64,000 nucleotides of DNA. Origin: Mangrovimonas aestuarii (lineage in GTDB: Bacteria > Bacteroidota > Bacteroidia > Flavobacteriales > Flavobacteriaceae). The position numbers and the translations under genes were made by a program. Under the pieces are notes generated by a model. That model was not told the origin of the DNA and searched no databases. It saw only the letters and a program-made list of their open reading frames with translations. Numbering within the stretch: the stretch's first letter is position 1; every line of letters begins with the position of its first letter. The DNA lies in the NCBI RefSeq assembly GCF_028767185.1, contig NZ_JARACK010000006.1, positions 1 to 64,000 on the forward strand, in the 5' to 3' direction. This document shows positions 23,122 through 32,188 of the stretch, piece after piece.

Positions 23122-23817
23122 TTACGAATTATTTTTAATTGACTGAGTTGCAAGCACTAACACTTTTTGGAATTGTTCTTCTAACCCCATTTGGGAGTTA
23201 TCTATAGTTATGGCATCTTCTGCCTTAATCAATGGGGAATCTTTACGAGTGGTATCTACATGGTCACGTTCCTGAACGTTTTTTAATACCGATTGATAAG
23301 TAACATTATCTCCACGCTCCTTAAGCTCATCATAACGACGTTGGGCACGGGTTTCTGCTGTGGCGGTCATAAACAGTTTAAGCTCAGCTTCGGGAAATAC
23401 AACTGTACCTATATCACGGCCATCCATAACAACCCCTTTGTTCTTACCCATCTGTTTTTGCTGCTTCACTAATTGACGGCGAACTTCGGGAATGGCTGCC
23501 ACTTTGCTAACAAAGTTTGAAACCTCCAATGTACGAATACGCTTTTCTACATTTTCACCATTTAGGTACACTTCTGCGAAACCTAAGTCTTTATTAAACT
23601 GAAAGCTGATATTGATGTTATCCAAATGAGACTTTAATACTTCTACATCAAAACGGTCATTATCAATGAACCCATTTTGCATGGCATAAAGTGTTACGGT
23701 TCGGTACATTGCACCAGAATCGACATATACATACCCCAAACGCTTGGCCAATTGTTTGGCAACTGTACTTTTTCCTGTTGATGAATAGCCATCTATGGCA
23801 ATGGTGATTTTTTGCAT
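23122..23817 (-). CDS. cmk: Cytidylate kinase
   Basis: Cmk phosphorylates CMP and dCMP with ATP. The 231-residue protein opens KITIAIDGYSSTGKSTVAKQLAKRL, whose P-loop GYSSTGKST is diagnostic, followed by YVDSGAMYRTVTL. VVMDGRDIGTVVFPEAELKLFMTA carries the DGRDIGT nucleotide-binding motif and RAQRRYDEL is the LID-like region. Its ATG overlaps the porQ stop by one base (TAATG), so translation is coupled. The porQ-cmk pair is, to my knowledge, a recurring arrangement in Bacteroidota. Confidence 0.97.
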   Translation of the reverse strand: MQKITIAIDGYSSTGKSTVAKQLAKRLGYVYVDSGAMYRTVTLYAMQNGFIDNDRFDVEVLKSHLDNINISFQFNKDLGFAEVYLNGENVEKRIRTLEVSNFVSKVAAIPEVRRQLVKQQKQMGKNKGVVMDGRDIGTVVFPEAELKLFMTATAETRAQRRYDELKERGDNVTYQSVLKNVQERDHVDTTRKDSPLIKAEDAITIDNSQMGLEEQFQKVLVLATQSIKNNS

Positions 23818-24839
23818 TACTTATCTAAATCGATATGGAGTCCGAAAAAATTGGTATTCGATGCATTGGTGTACCGTGCATGAGTATAACTAAAACGTAG
23901 TTTTTTTATTTTTAGGGCAAAACCAGCTGAAAAGCCTGAGAAATTGCGTTGGTCTACAATACGCAGCTCTTCACCTCTTCGAAAGTTATAACCAAAACGC
24001 AGATTAAAACCTCCCTCTGGAAACAGCTCTGCACCAATGATGGTGTGACGTATTACTTGCCCAAAAAAGCCAATTTCTTCCTGAGTTTGGTTTCCTTCCA
24101 AATCAGTTGTTGCTCTAGCTGGGTTAGATTCAGCTATTTGCCATTTTTGCAAGTTCTCAAAGGTTAAATGCCATCTAATAGGAACATTCTCCAAGCGCTG
24201 AGAAAGACCTAAATCCACCTCCAATGGTAAGGGTTCATTTTGACCCGCGTACGTTGTAATTTGCACTCCTGCATTACGCAATACCAAAGCCATATTAAAT
24301 CTTCTTTCTTCATTTCGATAAATCAGTCCCAAATCTGCTGCCATACCAAATGAATTATATTGCTCTAACTTAGAAGTGATAAACTTTAAATTAGCCCCAA
24401 AATAGAAATCTGAATAACCTAACTGTCTGGCATAACCAAGTGTAATTGCTGTTTCATTACCGGAAAACGATCCCGTTTGGTTACCTTGTTCATCGTAGCC
24501 ATCGAACGAACCGTAATTAATATAATTTACCCCAATAGCGAAGGTTTGTACGTGACGGTCCCAAGTATAACCATAGGAAGCTGTTCCATAGCTTATGCCT
24601 CCCAAATAACTACTATAGTTGAGTGATACTTGATTATCCATTTCCTGATTTATTGTGGCTGGATTATATAGAAACTGTGAAATATCGTAATCTACATTGG
24701 TAACAACTTTTCCTCCCAAGGCGGCTTGTCTGGGTGACGACACTAGATTAAGAAATTGATATGTATGCTCGCCCCCTAGCTGAGCTGAAGCAGAAACACT
24801 AATAAGTAACCCTAAAAAGGTGTATATTTTCTTTAGCAT
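23817..24839 (-). CDS. porQ: Type IX secretion system protein PorQ
   Basis: PorQ belongs to the attachment complex of T9SS, with PorU, PorV and PorZ, that anchors secreted cargo at the cell surface. The 340-residue protein has a signal peptide ending SASAQ and then LGGEHTYQFLNLVSSPRQAALGGK, the family's opening signature, resembling PorP/PorV-type FadL-like barrels. The rest is an alternating-strand outer-membrane beta-barrel (FLYNPATINQEMDNQVSLNYSSYL in part, GYNFRRGEELRI, FSYTHARY). Three proteins in this window carry T9SS sorting tails and would use this system. It is co-translated with cmk and separated from lon by a terminator. Confidence 0.93.
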   Translation of the reverse strand: MLKKIYTFLGLLISVSASAQLGGEHTYQFLNLVSSPRQAALGGKVVTNVDYDISQFLYNPATINQEMDNQVSLNYSSYLGGISYGTASYGYTWDRHVQTFAIGVNYINYGSFDGYDEQGNQTGSFSGNETAITLGYARQLGYSDFYFGANLKFITSKLEQYNSFGMAADLGLIYRNEERRFNMALVLRNAGVQITTYAGQNEPLPLEVDLGLSQRLENVPIRWHLTFENLQKWQIAESNPARATTDLEGNQTQEEIGFFGQVIRHTIIGAELFPEGGFNLRFGYNFRRGEELRIVDQRNFSGFSAGFALKIKKLRFSYTHARYTNASNTNFFGLHIDLDK

Positions 24840-24900
24840 AAAGCCGCAAAGTAAGTAAATCTATCCTAAAACGGGTACAAGTATAATTTATTTTTTATTC

Positions 24901-24928
24901 AAAAGAAAACCCCGATAAAAATCGGGGT
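24901..24928 (-). terminator. Terminator of lon
   Basis: On the minus strand ACCCCGAT, TTTT, ATCGGGGT (24928-24909) is an 8-bp stem, then TTTTCTTTT. It lies 24 bases after the lon stop. Confidence 0.9.
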
Positions 24929-24951
24929 CAAATATATCCTCTTTAAAACTT

Positions 24952-27402
24952 TTAGAGCTTTTTTGCATTCTTAACTTTTTGATTAGTAATGGCTATGTCC
25001 AAAACCTCACTCATTTCCGTTACATAATGGAATGTTAAGCCTTTTAAGTAATCCTCTTTTATTTCCTCTATATCACGTCTGTTTTCCTCACACAAAATTA
25101 TCTCCTTGATACGAGCCCTCTTCGCTGCTAAAATTTTCTCCTTGATCCCTCCAACAGGCAATACTTTACCCCTAAGTGTAATCTCACCTGTCATAGCAAT
25201 ACTTTTCTTAACCTTTCTTTGAGTAAACAAAGACACTAAAGATGTTAACATTGTAATACCTGCACTTGGACCATCTTTAGGTGTTGCTCCCTCTGGCACG
25301 TGAATATGAACATTATATTTATCAAAAATATCTGGGCTAATACCAAAAGTATCAGCATTTGCTTTAATGTACTCCATTGCAATAGTAGCCGACTCTCTCA
25401 TTACCTTACCTAGATTCCCAGTAATATTTAAACTACCTTTTCCTCTTGAAAGAATGGATTCGATAAATAAAATATCCCCTCCTACTCTAGTCCAAGCTAA
25501 TCCAGTTACCACTCCCGCAACATTATTATTCTCGTACTTGTCGCGTTCTAACCTTGGCGCTCCTAGAACCTCTATAACATCTTCATTAGTTACCTTTATA
25601 TTATACTCCTCCTCCATAGCAATGTTCTTTGCTGCAAAACGTACCATCTTGGCAATTTGCTTTTCAAGACCTCTCACTCCAGATTCACGAGTATAGCCTT
25701 CAACTATTTTCTCAAGTTGTAATTTACCTATTTTTAAATCTTTTTCTGTTAATCCGTGCTCTTTCAATTGTTTTGGAAGCAAGTGACGTTTTGCAATCTC
25801 TACTTTTTCCTCTATAGTATATCCTGTAACATTGATAATTTCCATTCTATCCAATAAAGCTGGTTGAATAGTTGACAAACTATTTGATGTAGCTACGAAC
25901 ATTACTTTTGACAAATCGTAACCCATTTCCAAGAAATTGTCGTGAAAATCACTGTTCTGCTCAGGGTCTAAAACTTCCAACAAAGCTGAGGATGGATCTC
26001 CCTGGTGCGAATTGGTCAATTTGTCAATTTCGTCCAATACAAAAACTGGATTAGATGTACCTGCCTTTTTAAGACTTTGAATAATACGTCCGGGCATAGC
26101 ACCAATATAGGTCTTTCTGTGCCCACGAATTTCTGCCTCGTCGCGTAACCCACCCAAAGATATACGTACATATTCCCTTCCAAGAGCCTCGGCTATCGAT
26201 TTTCCTAAAGAGGTTTTACCAACTCCTGGAGGACCGTAAAGACAAAGTATAGGCGATTTCATATCATTACGGAGCTTCAAAACTGCTAGATATTCTATAA
26301 TTCTCTTCTTTACATCATCCAACCCATAGTGATCACGATCCAATATACGCTTAGCACGCTTAAGATCGAATTTATCTTCACTGAATTCATTCCAAGGCAA
26401 TTCCAAAAACAAATCCAGATAATTTCTTTGAATCGAATACTCTGCAACTTGCGGATTCATGCGCTGCATTTTGGCTAGTTCTTTTTCAAAATGCTTCGCA
26501 ACTTTTTCGTCCCACTGTTTATCCTTTGAGCGTTGTCTCATTTCTTCAATTTCTTGCTCGTAACTAACACCACCAAGCTCTTCTTGAATGGTCTTCATTT
26601 GTTGATGCAAGAAATATTCACGCTGTTGCTGATTAAGGTCACTCTGCACCTTCAACTGAATATCATTTTTTAGTTCCAACTTTTGGAACTCGATATTCAT
26701 GAACTTCAAAGTCTCCAAAGCACGCTCCTTCAGCGAATTTATTTCCAAAAGCTTTTGCTTTTCCTTCACAGTAAGATTCATATTGGATGACACAAAATTC
26801 ACCAAGAACGAATCGCTTTCTATATTTCTGATAGCAAAAGAAGCCTCGCTAGGAATATTTGGACTCTCCTTTATAATTTGAAGAGCAAGATCCTTTATGG
26901 AGTCAATAATTGCTTCAAACTCTTTATTTTTTTCTGCAGGTTTAGCTTCTGCAACCTCACGAACCGTTGCGTTCATATAAGGCTCTTCGGTAATCATCTC
27001 TGCTACCTTAAAGCGCTTTTTGCCTTGAATAATTACTGTTACATTACCATCTGGCATTTTAAGAACCTTTAAAATACGAGCTACGGTTCCGGTTTCGTGG
27101 ATATCGGCAACGGTTGGATCTTCAACATTTTCGTCTTTTTGGGAGACAACCCCTACTACTTTACCTCCTTTGTTCGCATCGTTGATAAGCTTAATAGATT
27201 TATCACGACCGGCAGTAATAGGAATAACCACTCCTGGAAACAACACTGTATTACGCAATGGTAATATAGGTAAGGTTTCTGGAAGCTCTTCCCGATTAAT
27301 TTCTTCTTCATCTTCTGGAGTCATCAAAGGAATCAACTCTGAATTCTCATCAAATTCCTGCAATGACAAACTGTCAAGACTTAAAAAATTAGACTTTTTC
27401 AT
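24952..27402 (-). CDS. lon: ATP-dependent protease Lon (endopeptidase La)
   Basis: Lon is the homohexameric AAA+ serine protease for damaged proteins and specific regulators. The 816-residue chain has an N-terminal substrate domain ([19 protein letters not shown] at about 44), a coiled-coil linker ([19 protein letters not shown]), Walker [14 protein letters not shown], Walker [10 protein letters not shown], sensor residues (EVLDPEQN), and a C-terminal LON protease domain with the catalytic Ser in [11 protein letters not shown] and Lys in [14 protein letters not shown] tandem GTCAT element just upstream of the start may control it in heat shock. It is a single transcription unit. Confidence 0.98.
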   Translation of the reverse strand: MKKSNFLSLDSLSLQEFDENSELIPLMTPEDEEEINREELPETLPILPLRNTVLFPGVVIPITAGRDKSIKLINDANKGGKVVGVVSQKDENVEDPTVADIHETGTVARILKVLKMPDGNVTVIIQGKKRFKVAEMITEEPYMNATVREVAEAKPAEKNKEFEAIIDSIKDLALQIIKESPNIPSEASFAIRNIESDSFLVNFVSSNMNLTVKEKQKLLEINSLKERALETLKFMNIEFQKLELKNDIQLKVQSDLNQQQREYFLHQQMKTIQEELGGVSYEQEIEEMRQRSKDKQWDEKVAKHFEKELAKMQRMNPQVAEYSIQRNYLDLFLELPWNEFSEDKFDLKRAKRILDRDHYGLDDVKKRIIEYLAVLKLRNDMKSPILCLYGPPGVGKTSLGKSIAEALGREYVRISLGGLRDEAEIRGHRKTYIGAMPGRIIQSLKKAGTSNPVFVLDEIDKLTNSHQGDPSSALLEVLDPEQNSDFHDNFLEMGYDLSKVMFVATSNSLSTIQPALLDRMEIINVTGYTIEEKVEIAKRHLLPKQLKEHGLTEKDLKIGKLQLEKIVEGYTRESGVRGLEKQIAKMVRFAAKNIAMEEEYNIKVTNEDVIEVLGAPRLERDKYENNNVAGVVTGLAWTRVGGDILFIESILSRGKGSLNITGNLGKVMRESATIAMEYIKANADTFGISPDIFDKYNVHIHVPEGATPKDGPSAGITMLTSLVSLFTQRKVKKSIAMTGEITLRGKVLPVGGIKEKILAAKRARIKEIILCEENRRDIEEIKEDYLKGLTFHYVTEMSEVLDIAITNQKVKNAKKL

Positions 27403-27414
27403 AAATATTTTTAG

Positions 27415-27427
27415 GTCATTCTGTCAT
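27415..27427 (-). promoter_or_regulatory. Tandem GTCAT element in front of lon
   Basis: GTCAT-TCT-GTCAT (plus-strand view) starts 13 bases upstream of the lon ATG. It overlaps an inverted repeat, minus strand TTCTGT, 9 bases, ACAGAA. Repeated TGTCA-like motifs before chaperone and protease genes suggest a stress regulator, but I cannot name it. Confidence 0.4.
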
Positions 27428-27624
27428 AATAAAACAGAACATTTTTTATAATTTTAGTTCATCCAACACCTTAATCAACCTAACAGCAAGCCTTTTGCAC
27501 TATTAGCGTTCTTAGGAGTCGCTACTATTATTCAATTAATATGCCAAGCTATTACAAAATATTTTCCCTTTTAACTGTAACAATCAATAAGAGACTTCAT
27601 CTTTAAAGTAAAGCTATAGTTTTT

Positions 27625-28182
27625 TTGACACTGACCAACCAAAATATCGAAACGCTCGTTGAGCTATGCCAACAGGGTAACAAAACCGCCCAACTGGAAA
27701 TTTATGATAGATATAGTAAAGGAATGTTTAATGTTGCGTTTAGGATAGTGAAAGATCAATTTGAAGCTGAAGATATAATGCAAGAGGCGTTTTTAACAGC
27801 CTTTACAAAATTAGACAAATTAAAAAACAAGAACACATTTGGCGCATGGCTAAAAAGGATTGTGGTTAATAACAGTATTTACCAATATAACAAGACGATC
27901 TCTAAAAATAATGTACCGATTGAACCTATGCTGTACAAGGTAGAAGACCAAACCAATGACCATGAATCGAATAGTGAAAATAAAGAAAAAGTAGCCAAGG
28001 TGATAAGGGAGATGAACCACCTGAAAGACAATTATAGACTTGCATTGACTTTACACCTAATTGAAGGATACGATTACGACGAGATTTGCGACATTATGAA
28101 GATTAGCTATGCTAATTGCAGAACAACAATCTCACGAGCTAAAGAACAATTAAGAAAGAAGTTGGAACCAATAATAAATTAG
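27625..28182 (+). CDS. ECF-type RNA polymerase sigma factor, TTG start
   Basis: The 185-residue sigma-70 family protein has region 2 (LVELCQQGNKTAQLEIYDRY, FRIVKDQFEAEDIMQEAFLTAF) and region 4 (LHLIEGYDYDEICDIMKISYANCRTTISRAK), without regions 1 and 3, so it is an ECF factor. The only possible start near the correct N-terminus is the TTG at 27625: an in-frame stop lies at 27604 and the next ATG is inside region 2. It is followed after 5 bases by a single-pass anti-sigma gene and then a secreted repeat protein, so it probably answers to an envelope signal. A TGTAAC box at 27576 may be its own promoter. Confidence 0.92.
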   Translation: MTLTNQNIETLVELCQQGNKTAQLEIYDRYSKGMFNVAFRIVKDQFEAEDIMQEAFLTAFTKLDKLKNKNTFGAWLKRIVVNNSIYQYNKTISKNNVPIEPMLYKVEDQTNDHESNSENKEKVAKVIREMNHLKDNYRLALTLHLIEGYDYDEICDIMKISYANCRTTISRAKEQLRKKLEPIIN

Positions 28183-28187
28183 GCATC

Positions 28188-28751
28188 ATGAAAAGTGACA
28201 AAATAGATAATTTATTTGAAACGCTACAAAACGATTTCGATATCCTTGAGCCTAAAAGCGGGCACCGTCAACGATTCTTGGATAAATTGGAACAACAGGA
28301 AACAGCAATACCCCATAAAACCAGATCGGTAAGAATGCTGTGGAGACCAATGGCTGGAATTGCCGCCCTTTTAGCTTTGTTTTTAGCAATTGCTATCTCT
28401 CTAAACAGAGAGCCTAAATTAGAAGGATTGGCAGCTGTTTCACCTAAAATGGCTAATACGGAAAGCTTTTTCGTTACAACCATAAACGAGGAAATAAGAC
28501 TTCTAAACAAAGAAGTAACGCCACAAACCCAACATTTTGTAAACGATGCTCTAAAACAGCTTGAGCATTTAGAAAACGAATATGAAGTTCTCAAATCAGA
28601 TTTGGCTACAAGCGGTAACGATAGTAGAGTAATCTACGCCATGATTTCAAATTTTCAAAATAGAATAGACGTCTTACAAACAGTACTGGAACAAATAGAA
28701 ACCTTTAAAAATCTCAAAAAACAGAACTATGAAAACAATAATACCATATAA
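28188..28751 (+). CDS. Anti-sigma factor-like single-pass membrane protein
   Basis: This 187-residue protein has a soluble N-terminal part of about 50 residues (LFETLQNDFDILEPKSGHRQRFLDKL), one membrane helix (MAGIAALLALFLAIAISL, about 55-72) and a periplasmic coiled-coil half (ALKQLEHLENEYEVLKSDL, ISNFQNRIDVLQTVLEQIE). This topology, right after an ECF sigma gene, is that of a membrane anti-sigma factor. The N-terminal part does not show a zinc HxxxCxxC motif, so it is of the non-ZAS kind. Its last 23 bases overlap the next gene, implying translational coupling. Confidence 0.8.
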   Translation: MKSDKIDNLFETLQNDFDILEPKSGHRQRFLDKLEQQETAIPHKTRSVRMLWRPMAGIAALLALFLAIAISLNREPKLEGLAAVSPKMANTESFFVTTINEEIRLLNKEVTPQTQHFVNDALKQLEHLENEYEVLKSDLATSGNDSRVIYAMISNFQNRIDVLQTVLEQIETFKNLKKQNYENNNTI

Positions 28752-29811
28752 GTGTATCACCCTCTTTTTAGTTGCTTTATTAACATTGCAATCGCAGGCC
28801 ATGTTTGCTGGTGATAAACACGAGAAGTCAAAAACCATTAAAAAGGAGTTCAACGTTAACAAAAACGCCTTGGTGAGTATAGACAACAGTTATGGTAATC
28901 TCGATGTGATTACCTGGAGCGAAAACCGTGTAGTGTTTGAAATCACTATAACTACTAGTGGAAACAACTTGGATAAAGTAGAACAAAAGCTGGAAGACAT
29001 TACGGTAGATTTCACAGCCTCAACCAATGAGGTTTCTGCTAAAACAGTGTTCAATAAGGACAAGTCGTTTTGGAATTGGGGCAATAGCAATGTAAACATG
29101 AAAATAAACTATATCGTAAAAATGCCTATTACCAATGGGGTAAACCTAAAAAATGACTACGGCAACATTAACCTAGCTAAACTGGAAGGGCAAGCAACCA
29201 TTAGTTGCGATTACGGAAAAATCACAACAAAAGAATTAATGGCAGAAAATAACATCATCAAATTCGACTATACCAATAACTGCTATTTTGAGTTTATAAA
29301 CAGTGGAAAAATCAATGCCGATTACAGCAGCTATACCGTTGCAAAGACTAAAGGTTTAAACATAACAGCAGATTATACCAAATCAAATATTGAAGTTGCA
29401 GAAAACATAGTTTTTAATTGTGATTATGGAGCTATTTCGATAGATCAAGTGAACAACCTAAAAGGAAATGGCGACTATCTCACAACCAAAATTGGAGATG
29501 TGTACCAAGCTTTGGATTTAGATGCCGATTATGGTGCCATAAAAATAGAACGTCTGCACAAAAATGTATCTACGGTTCGTATAAAGTCGGATTATACGGG
29601 AATAAAAGTAGGATGCAGTCCAGACTATAATTTCAATTTCGAGATTGATTTAGAATATGCTTCTTTAAAAGAACTAGACAACTTTAATTTTACAACCACC
29701 AAAAAAGATCATACCGACAAATATTATTCTGGCTATAGCGGAAACCAAAATTCCGGTAATATGATAAAAATTGAATCGGACTACGGTAGTGTCAGTTTCT
29801 TTAGGAATTAA
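28729..29811 (+). CDS. Exported DY-repeat (DUF4097-like) protein of the ECF module
   Basis: The 360-residue product has a signal peptide (LFLVALLTLQSQAMFA) and no further membrane segment. After residue 48 it is built from short beta repeats marked by DY: SYGNLDV, DYGNINL, DYGKITT, DYTNNCY, DYSSYTV, DYTKSNI, DYGAISI, DYLTTKI, DYGAIKI, DYTGIKV and DYGSVSF, spaced roughly 17-25 residues. This resembles the repetitive DUF4097/DUF2807-type putative adhesins, which likely fold as a beta helix. It overlaps the anti-sigma gene by 23 bases and ends the operon at a strong terminator. It could be the sensed or the protected component of the module; that is inference. Confidence 0.78.
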   Translation: MKTIIPYKCITLFLVALLTLQSQAMFAGDKHEKSKTIKKEFNVNKNALVSIDNSYGNLDVITWSENRVVFEITITTSGNNLDKVEQKLEDITVDFTASTNEVSAKTVFNKDKSFWNWGNSNVNMKINYIVKMPITNGVNLKNDYGNINLAKLEGQATISCDYGKITTKELMAENNIIKFDYTNNCYFEFINSGKINADYSSYTVAKTKGLNITADYTKSNIEVAENIVFNCDYGAISIDQVNNLKGNGDYLTTKIGDVYQALDLDADYGAIKIERLHKNVSTVRIKSDYTGIKVGCSPDYNFNFEIDLEYASLKELDNFNFTTTKKDHTDKYYSGYSGNQNSGNMIKIESDYGSVSFFRN

Positions 29812-29826
29812 GAATACATTCTTAAT

Positions 29827-29860
29827 TAAAAAAGCCACTCATGTTTCGAGTGGCTTTTTG
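29827..29860. terminator. Bidirectional terminator
   Basis: AAAAAGCCACTC (29829-29840), a 7-base loop and GAGTGGCTTTTT (29848-29859) form a perfect 12-bp stem between the convergent genes ending at 29811 (plus) and 29878 (minus). Confidence 0.92.
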
Positions 29861-29877
29861 AATAAATTAAGCTGAAA

Positions 29878-30648
29878 TTAATTTAAAGAGTAAGTTTCAA
29901 GTTCCTGTAACATATGAGTAGAAGTTGAACCATCCGTTATAACACCGTCCATTTTAATCATTCCTACATTTTCAGCAAAGTAATATGTATAATTGTAGGA
30001 GACTTGCTGTCCCATAGAATCGGAAAGCATATCAATCCCTACCTTAATTACTGGATAGTAAGTTTCTCCGTTTACCTCAACTGTAGCGTCTCTTTCAAGA
30101 ATTATACCATCCAATTCCATGGTTTGATCTATTTCCTGATCTGGATAATTAGGATCTGTATACTCTATATTTGTTGTAACAGTAAAATCCGTATTCCATG
30201 TTTCACCCACTTCTAAATAATCCTTAAGTACAATATAATCGTAACCATCTTGAGATAACTGCATCATACCTTGATATTCAGCATTTAAATCATCCATTCC
30301 TATATGATAGTCACCACCTTCTTTATATGAATACGTTACCACATCTAGATTATCAAACATGGTTCCATCTGTTGCTGTGTTAGACATTACCAGGTTATTG
30401 AACTTAAAGGCATTTACTCCATTGATCGTTTCGTTTCCAATAATGGTAATTTCACTGTCATCTTGACTTTGGCTATCCATCTCAACGGTATAATTCCAAC
30501 TATTCCCTACTGCAAGTGGCCAATAATCACCAGTAGATTCACCTACTTCATTGTTATTATTATCATCATTAGAATCACTTTCACAAGACGTTAACGAAAA
30601 GGTTAAAAATGACAACATTAATAGACCTGTTAGTTTAATTTTTTTCAT
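29878..30648 (-). CDS. Asp/Asn-rich lipoprotein, unknown function
   Basis: The 256-residue protein begins MKKIKLTGLLMLSF with the lipobox SLTSC. The acylated Cys is followed by ESDSNDDNNNN, an acidic stretch like the lipoprotein export signal of Bacteroidota surface lipoproteins. The body is beta-rich, with GDYWPLAVGNSWNYTVEM, a phrase common in Bacteroidota surface proteins of unknown role, and paired strands such as GVNAFKFNNLVMSN. The start at 30648 is chosen because it leads directly into the signal sequence; 12 extra codons upstream look non-coding. No enzyme motif is seen. Confidence 0.78.
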   Translation of the reverse strand: MKKIKLTGLLMLSFLTFSLTSCESDSNDDNNNNEVGESTGDYWPLAVGNSWNYTVEMDSQSQDDSEITIIGNETINGVNAFKFNNLVMSNTATDGTMFDNLDVVTYSYKEGGDYHIGMDDLNAEYQGMMQLSQDGYDYIVLKDYLEVGETWNTDFTVTTNIEYTDPNYPDQEIDQTMELDGIILERDATVEVNGETYYPVIKVGIDMLSDSMGQQVSYNYTYYFAENVGMIKMDGVITDGSTSTHMLQELETYSLN

Positions 30649-30813
30649 TTCTTTAATAGATTTTGTTAATTTTCTTACAAACATATCATTTTTTTATATG
30701 TTTAAAAAATTAACTTTATCTTACAAATACAATATTGCTTATGAAGAATCAATAAGCTTCTAGCTACAAAACAGTTACACCATAAGAATATTATTTTTTA
30801 AAAGTACCCATAT

Positions 30814-30843
30814 AAAAAAAGCCGCTCAGAGAGCGGCTTTTTT
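30814..30843. terminator. Terminator after the Cys-repeat lipoprotein
   Basis: GCCGCTC, AGA, GAGCGGC (30821-30837) flanked by A and T runs, a symmetrical strong terminator. It serves the minus-strand gene ending at 30868. Confidence 0.9.
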
Positions 30844-30867
30844 ATTATACACAAAGTACTTTTTTTA

Positions 30868-32151
30868 TTAGAATGTGATTTCAATTTGCCCCATTTCAAC
30901 TACAAAGTTACTTGGCACATCTGCATTCGAAAACGAACCTCCAAAAGTTCCGATAAGTTGATCTGCATTGTTTACAGTAATTTCATCGGAATAATACGGC
31001 TCGAACTCTGTTACATCCATCTGGTAAGTATTCTCATCAGAATAAAGAATCTCAAATGATTCAATTTTATTCATACCTGTTAATCCCCCTGTAATAGTGA
31101 ATTGGAAAGATACGCCATTAGAAGCTTCTGCAGATGATATTGTCTTTTGACCAGATTCGTCTGAAACCTGTAAAAAAGTAAATACATACTCTTCTTCTGC
31201 TATTGAAAAAGAAACAACACCTTGCCCTTGCTCTTCACCACTACAATCTCCCAAAGCATCAATCATTCCTTGTAGTGTGTTTTCAGCGTCATCACCACAA
31301 ACGGCCAATTGATTTGTTAAAGCCTCTTTATAAGCTAAACATGCTGCCATATTAGCATCCTCATTAGTCTCGTCAACATTGTTATATTCTATCTGGGCAA
31401 GTTGTGCATAGTAAGCTGCCAGATTACAATTGTAATCTTCCATAGACTCACAGTCTTGAAGGCATGTCAATTTAATCTGTACAGATCCATCTCCAAGCCC
31501 ACACCAATAGAGTTGTGCTTGTAAAGCCTCTTGATATGCTTGTAATAAGGTTGTAAAATTTTCTTCATTAGAATTATTAAATGCTTCTTCTGCAACCATA
31601 GCTTGCTGAATTGCTTGAATGCAATCTTGTGGCTCTTCTACAGTACTGCCACAGTCTCCCAATAATTCAATTGCTGCTTGCAAACTACCATCTTCATCCC
31701 CACATAGGGTTATTTGGTGTTGTAAAGCTTCTTTATATTCTTGACATAGCTCTACTTCATTTGTTGCATCAGAATTTTCATAAGCTTGAGCTGCAACGCT
31801 AGCCAACGCCACGGCTTCATCACAATCTGCTGGACCTTCATAACCACAATTCCCAAGAGCATCAAGGGTAATGGCAATAGTTCCACTAGGGTCTCCACAG
31901 GTTTCTAAATAATCCTCTAATGCACTTCGATAAGACAAACACATTTCTACTTGATTGTCAACAGTTGCGTTAGTGTAATTTATTGAAGCTTGGGCCAATA
32001 TCTCAGTAGCTTCCTCACAAGTTAATGCTGGTGTAACAGTATTATTGTTATTTCCATTATATTCTTGAAATTCTCCTTCCAAAGGTTCATTCTCACAAGT
32101 AAAGGCCATACTTAACACGCCAATACAAAAAAGTACAAGTATTTGTCTCAT
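30868..32151 (-). CDS. Lipoprotein with four Cys-patterned helical repeats, unknown function
   Basis: This 427-residue lipoprotein has signal MRQILVLFCIGVLSMAFTC with acylated C19. From 45 to about 303 it is made of four repeats of about 65 residues. Repeats 1 and 2 have identical Cys spacing: C45, C71, C85, C102 and C110, C136, C150, C167. Repeat 3 keeps C177, C217 and C234, lacks the second Cys (L203) and gains C230. Repeat 4 is C242, C271, C285, C303 with a short insertion. Each repeat reads Cys, helix, NE-rich turn, CxxYxxALxxQ, CGDxxG, GDC. Residues 312-427 form a separate beta-rich domain ending QIEITF. I do not recognise the repeat. It is probably surface-exposed and disulfide-stabilised. 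Confidence 0.8.
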   Translation of the reverse strand: MRQILVLFCIGVLSMAFTCENEPLEGEFQEYNGNNNNTVTPALTCEEATEILAQASINYTNATVDNQVEMCLSYRSALEDYLETCGDPSGTIAITLDALGNCGYEGPADCDEAVALASVAAQAYENSDATNEVELCQEYKEALQHQITLCGDEDGSLQAAIELLGDCGSTVEEPQDCIQAIQQAMVAEEAFNNSNEENFTTLLQAYQEALQAQLYWCGLGDGSVQIKLTCLQDCESMEDYNCNLAAYYAQLAQIEYNNVDETNEDANMAACLAYKEALTNQLAVCGDDAENTLQGMIDALGDCSGEEQGQGVVSFSIAEEEYVFTFLQVSDESGQKTISSAEASNGVSFQFTITGGLTGMNKIESFEILYSDENTYQMDVTEFEPYYSDEITVNNADQLIGTFGGSFSNADVPSNFVVEMGQIEITF

Positions 32152-32188
32152 AATAGATTTGTTAATTTTTTCACAAACATAAATAATT

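Noticed and set aside
29878-32151. A two-lipoprotein operon as one surface complex
   Set aside because: A strong terminator at 30814-30843 separates the two genes, and they share only the lipoprotein signal and acidic linker.
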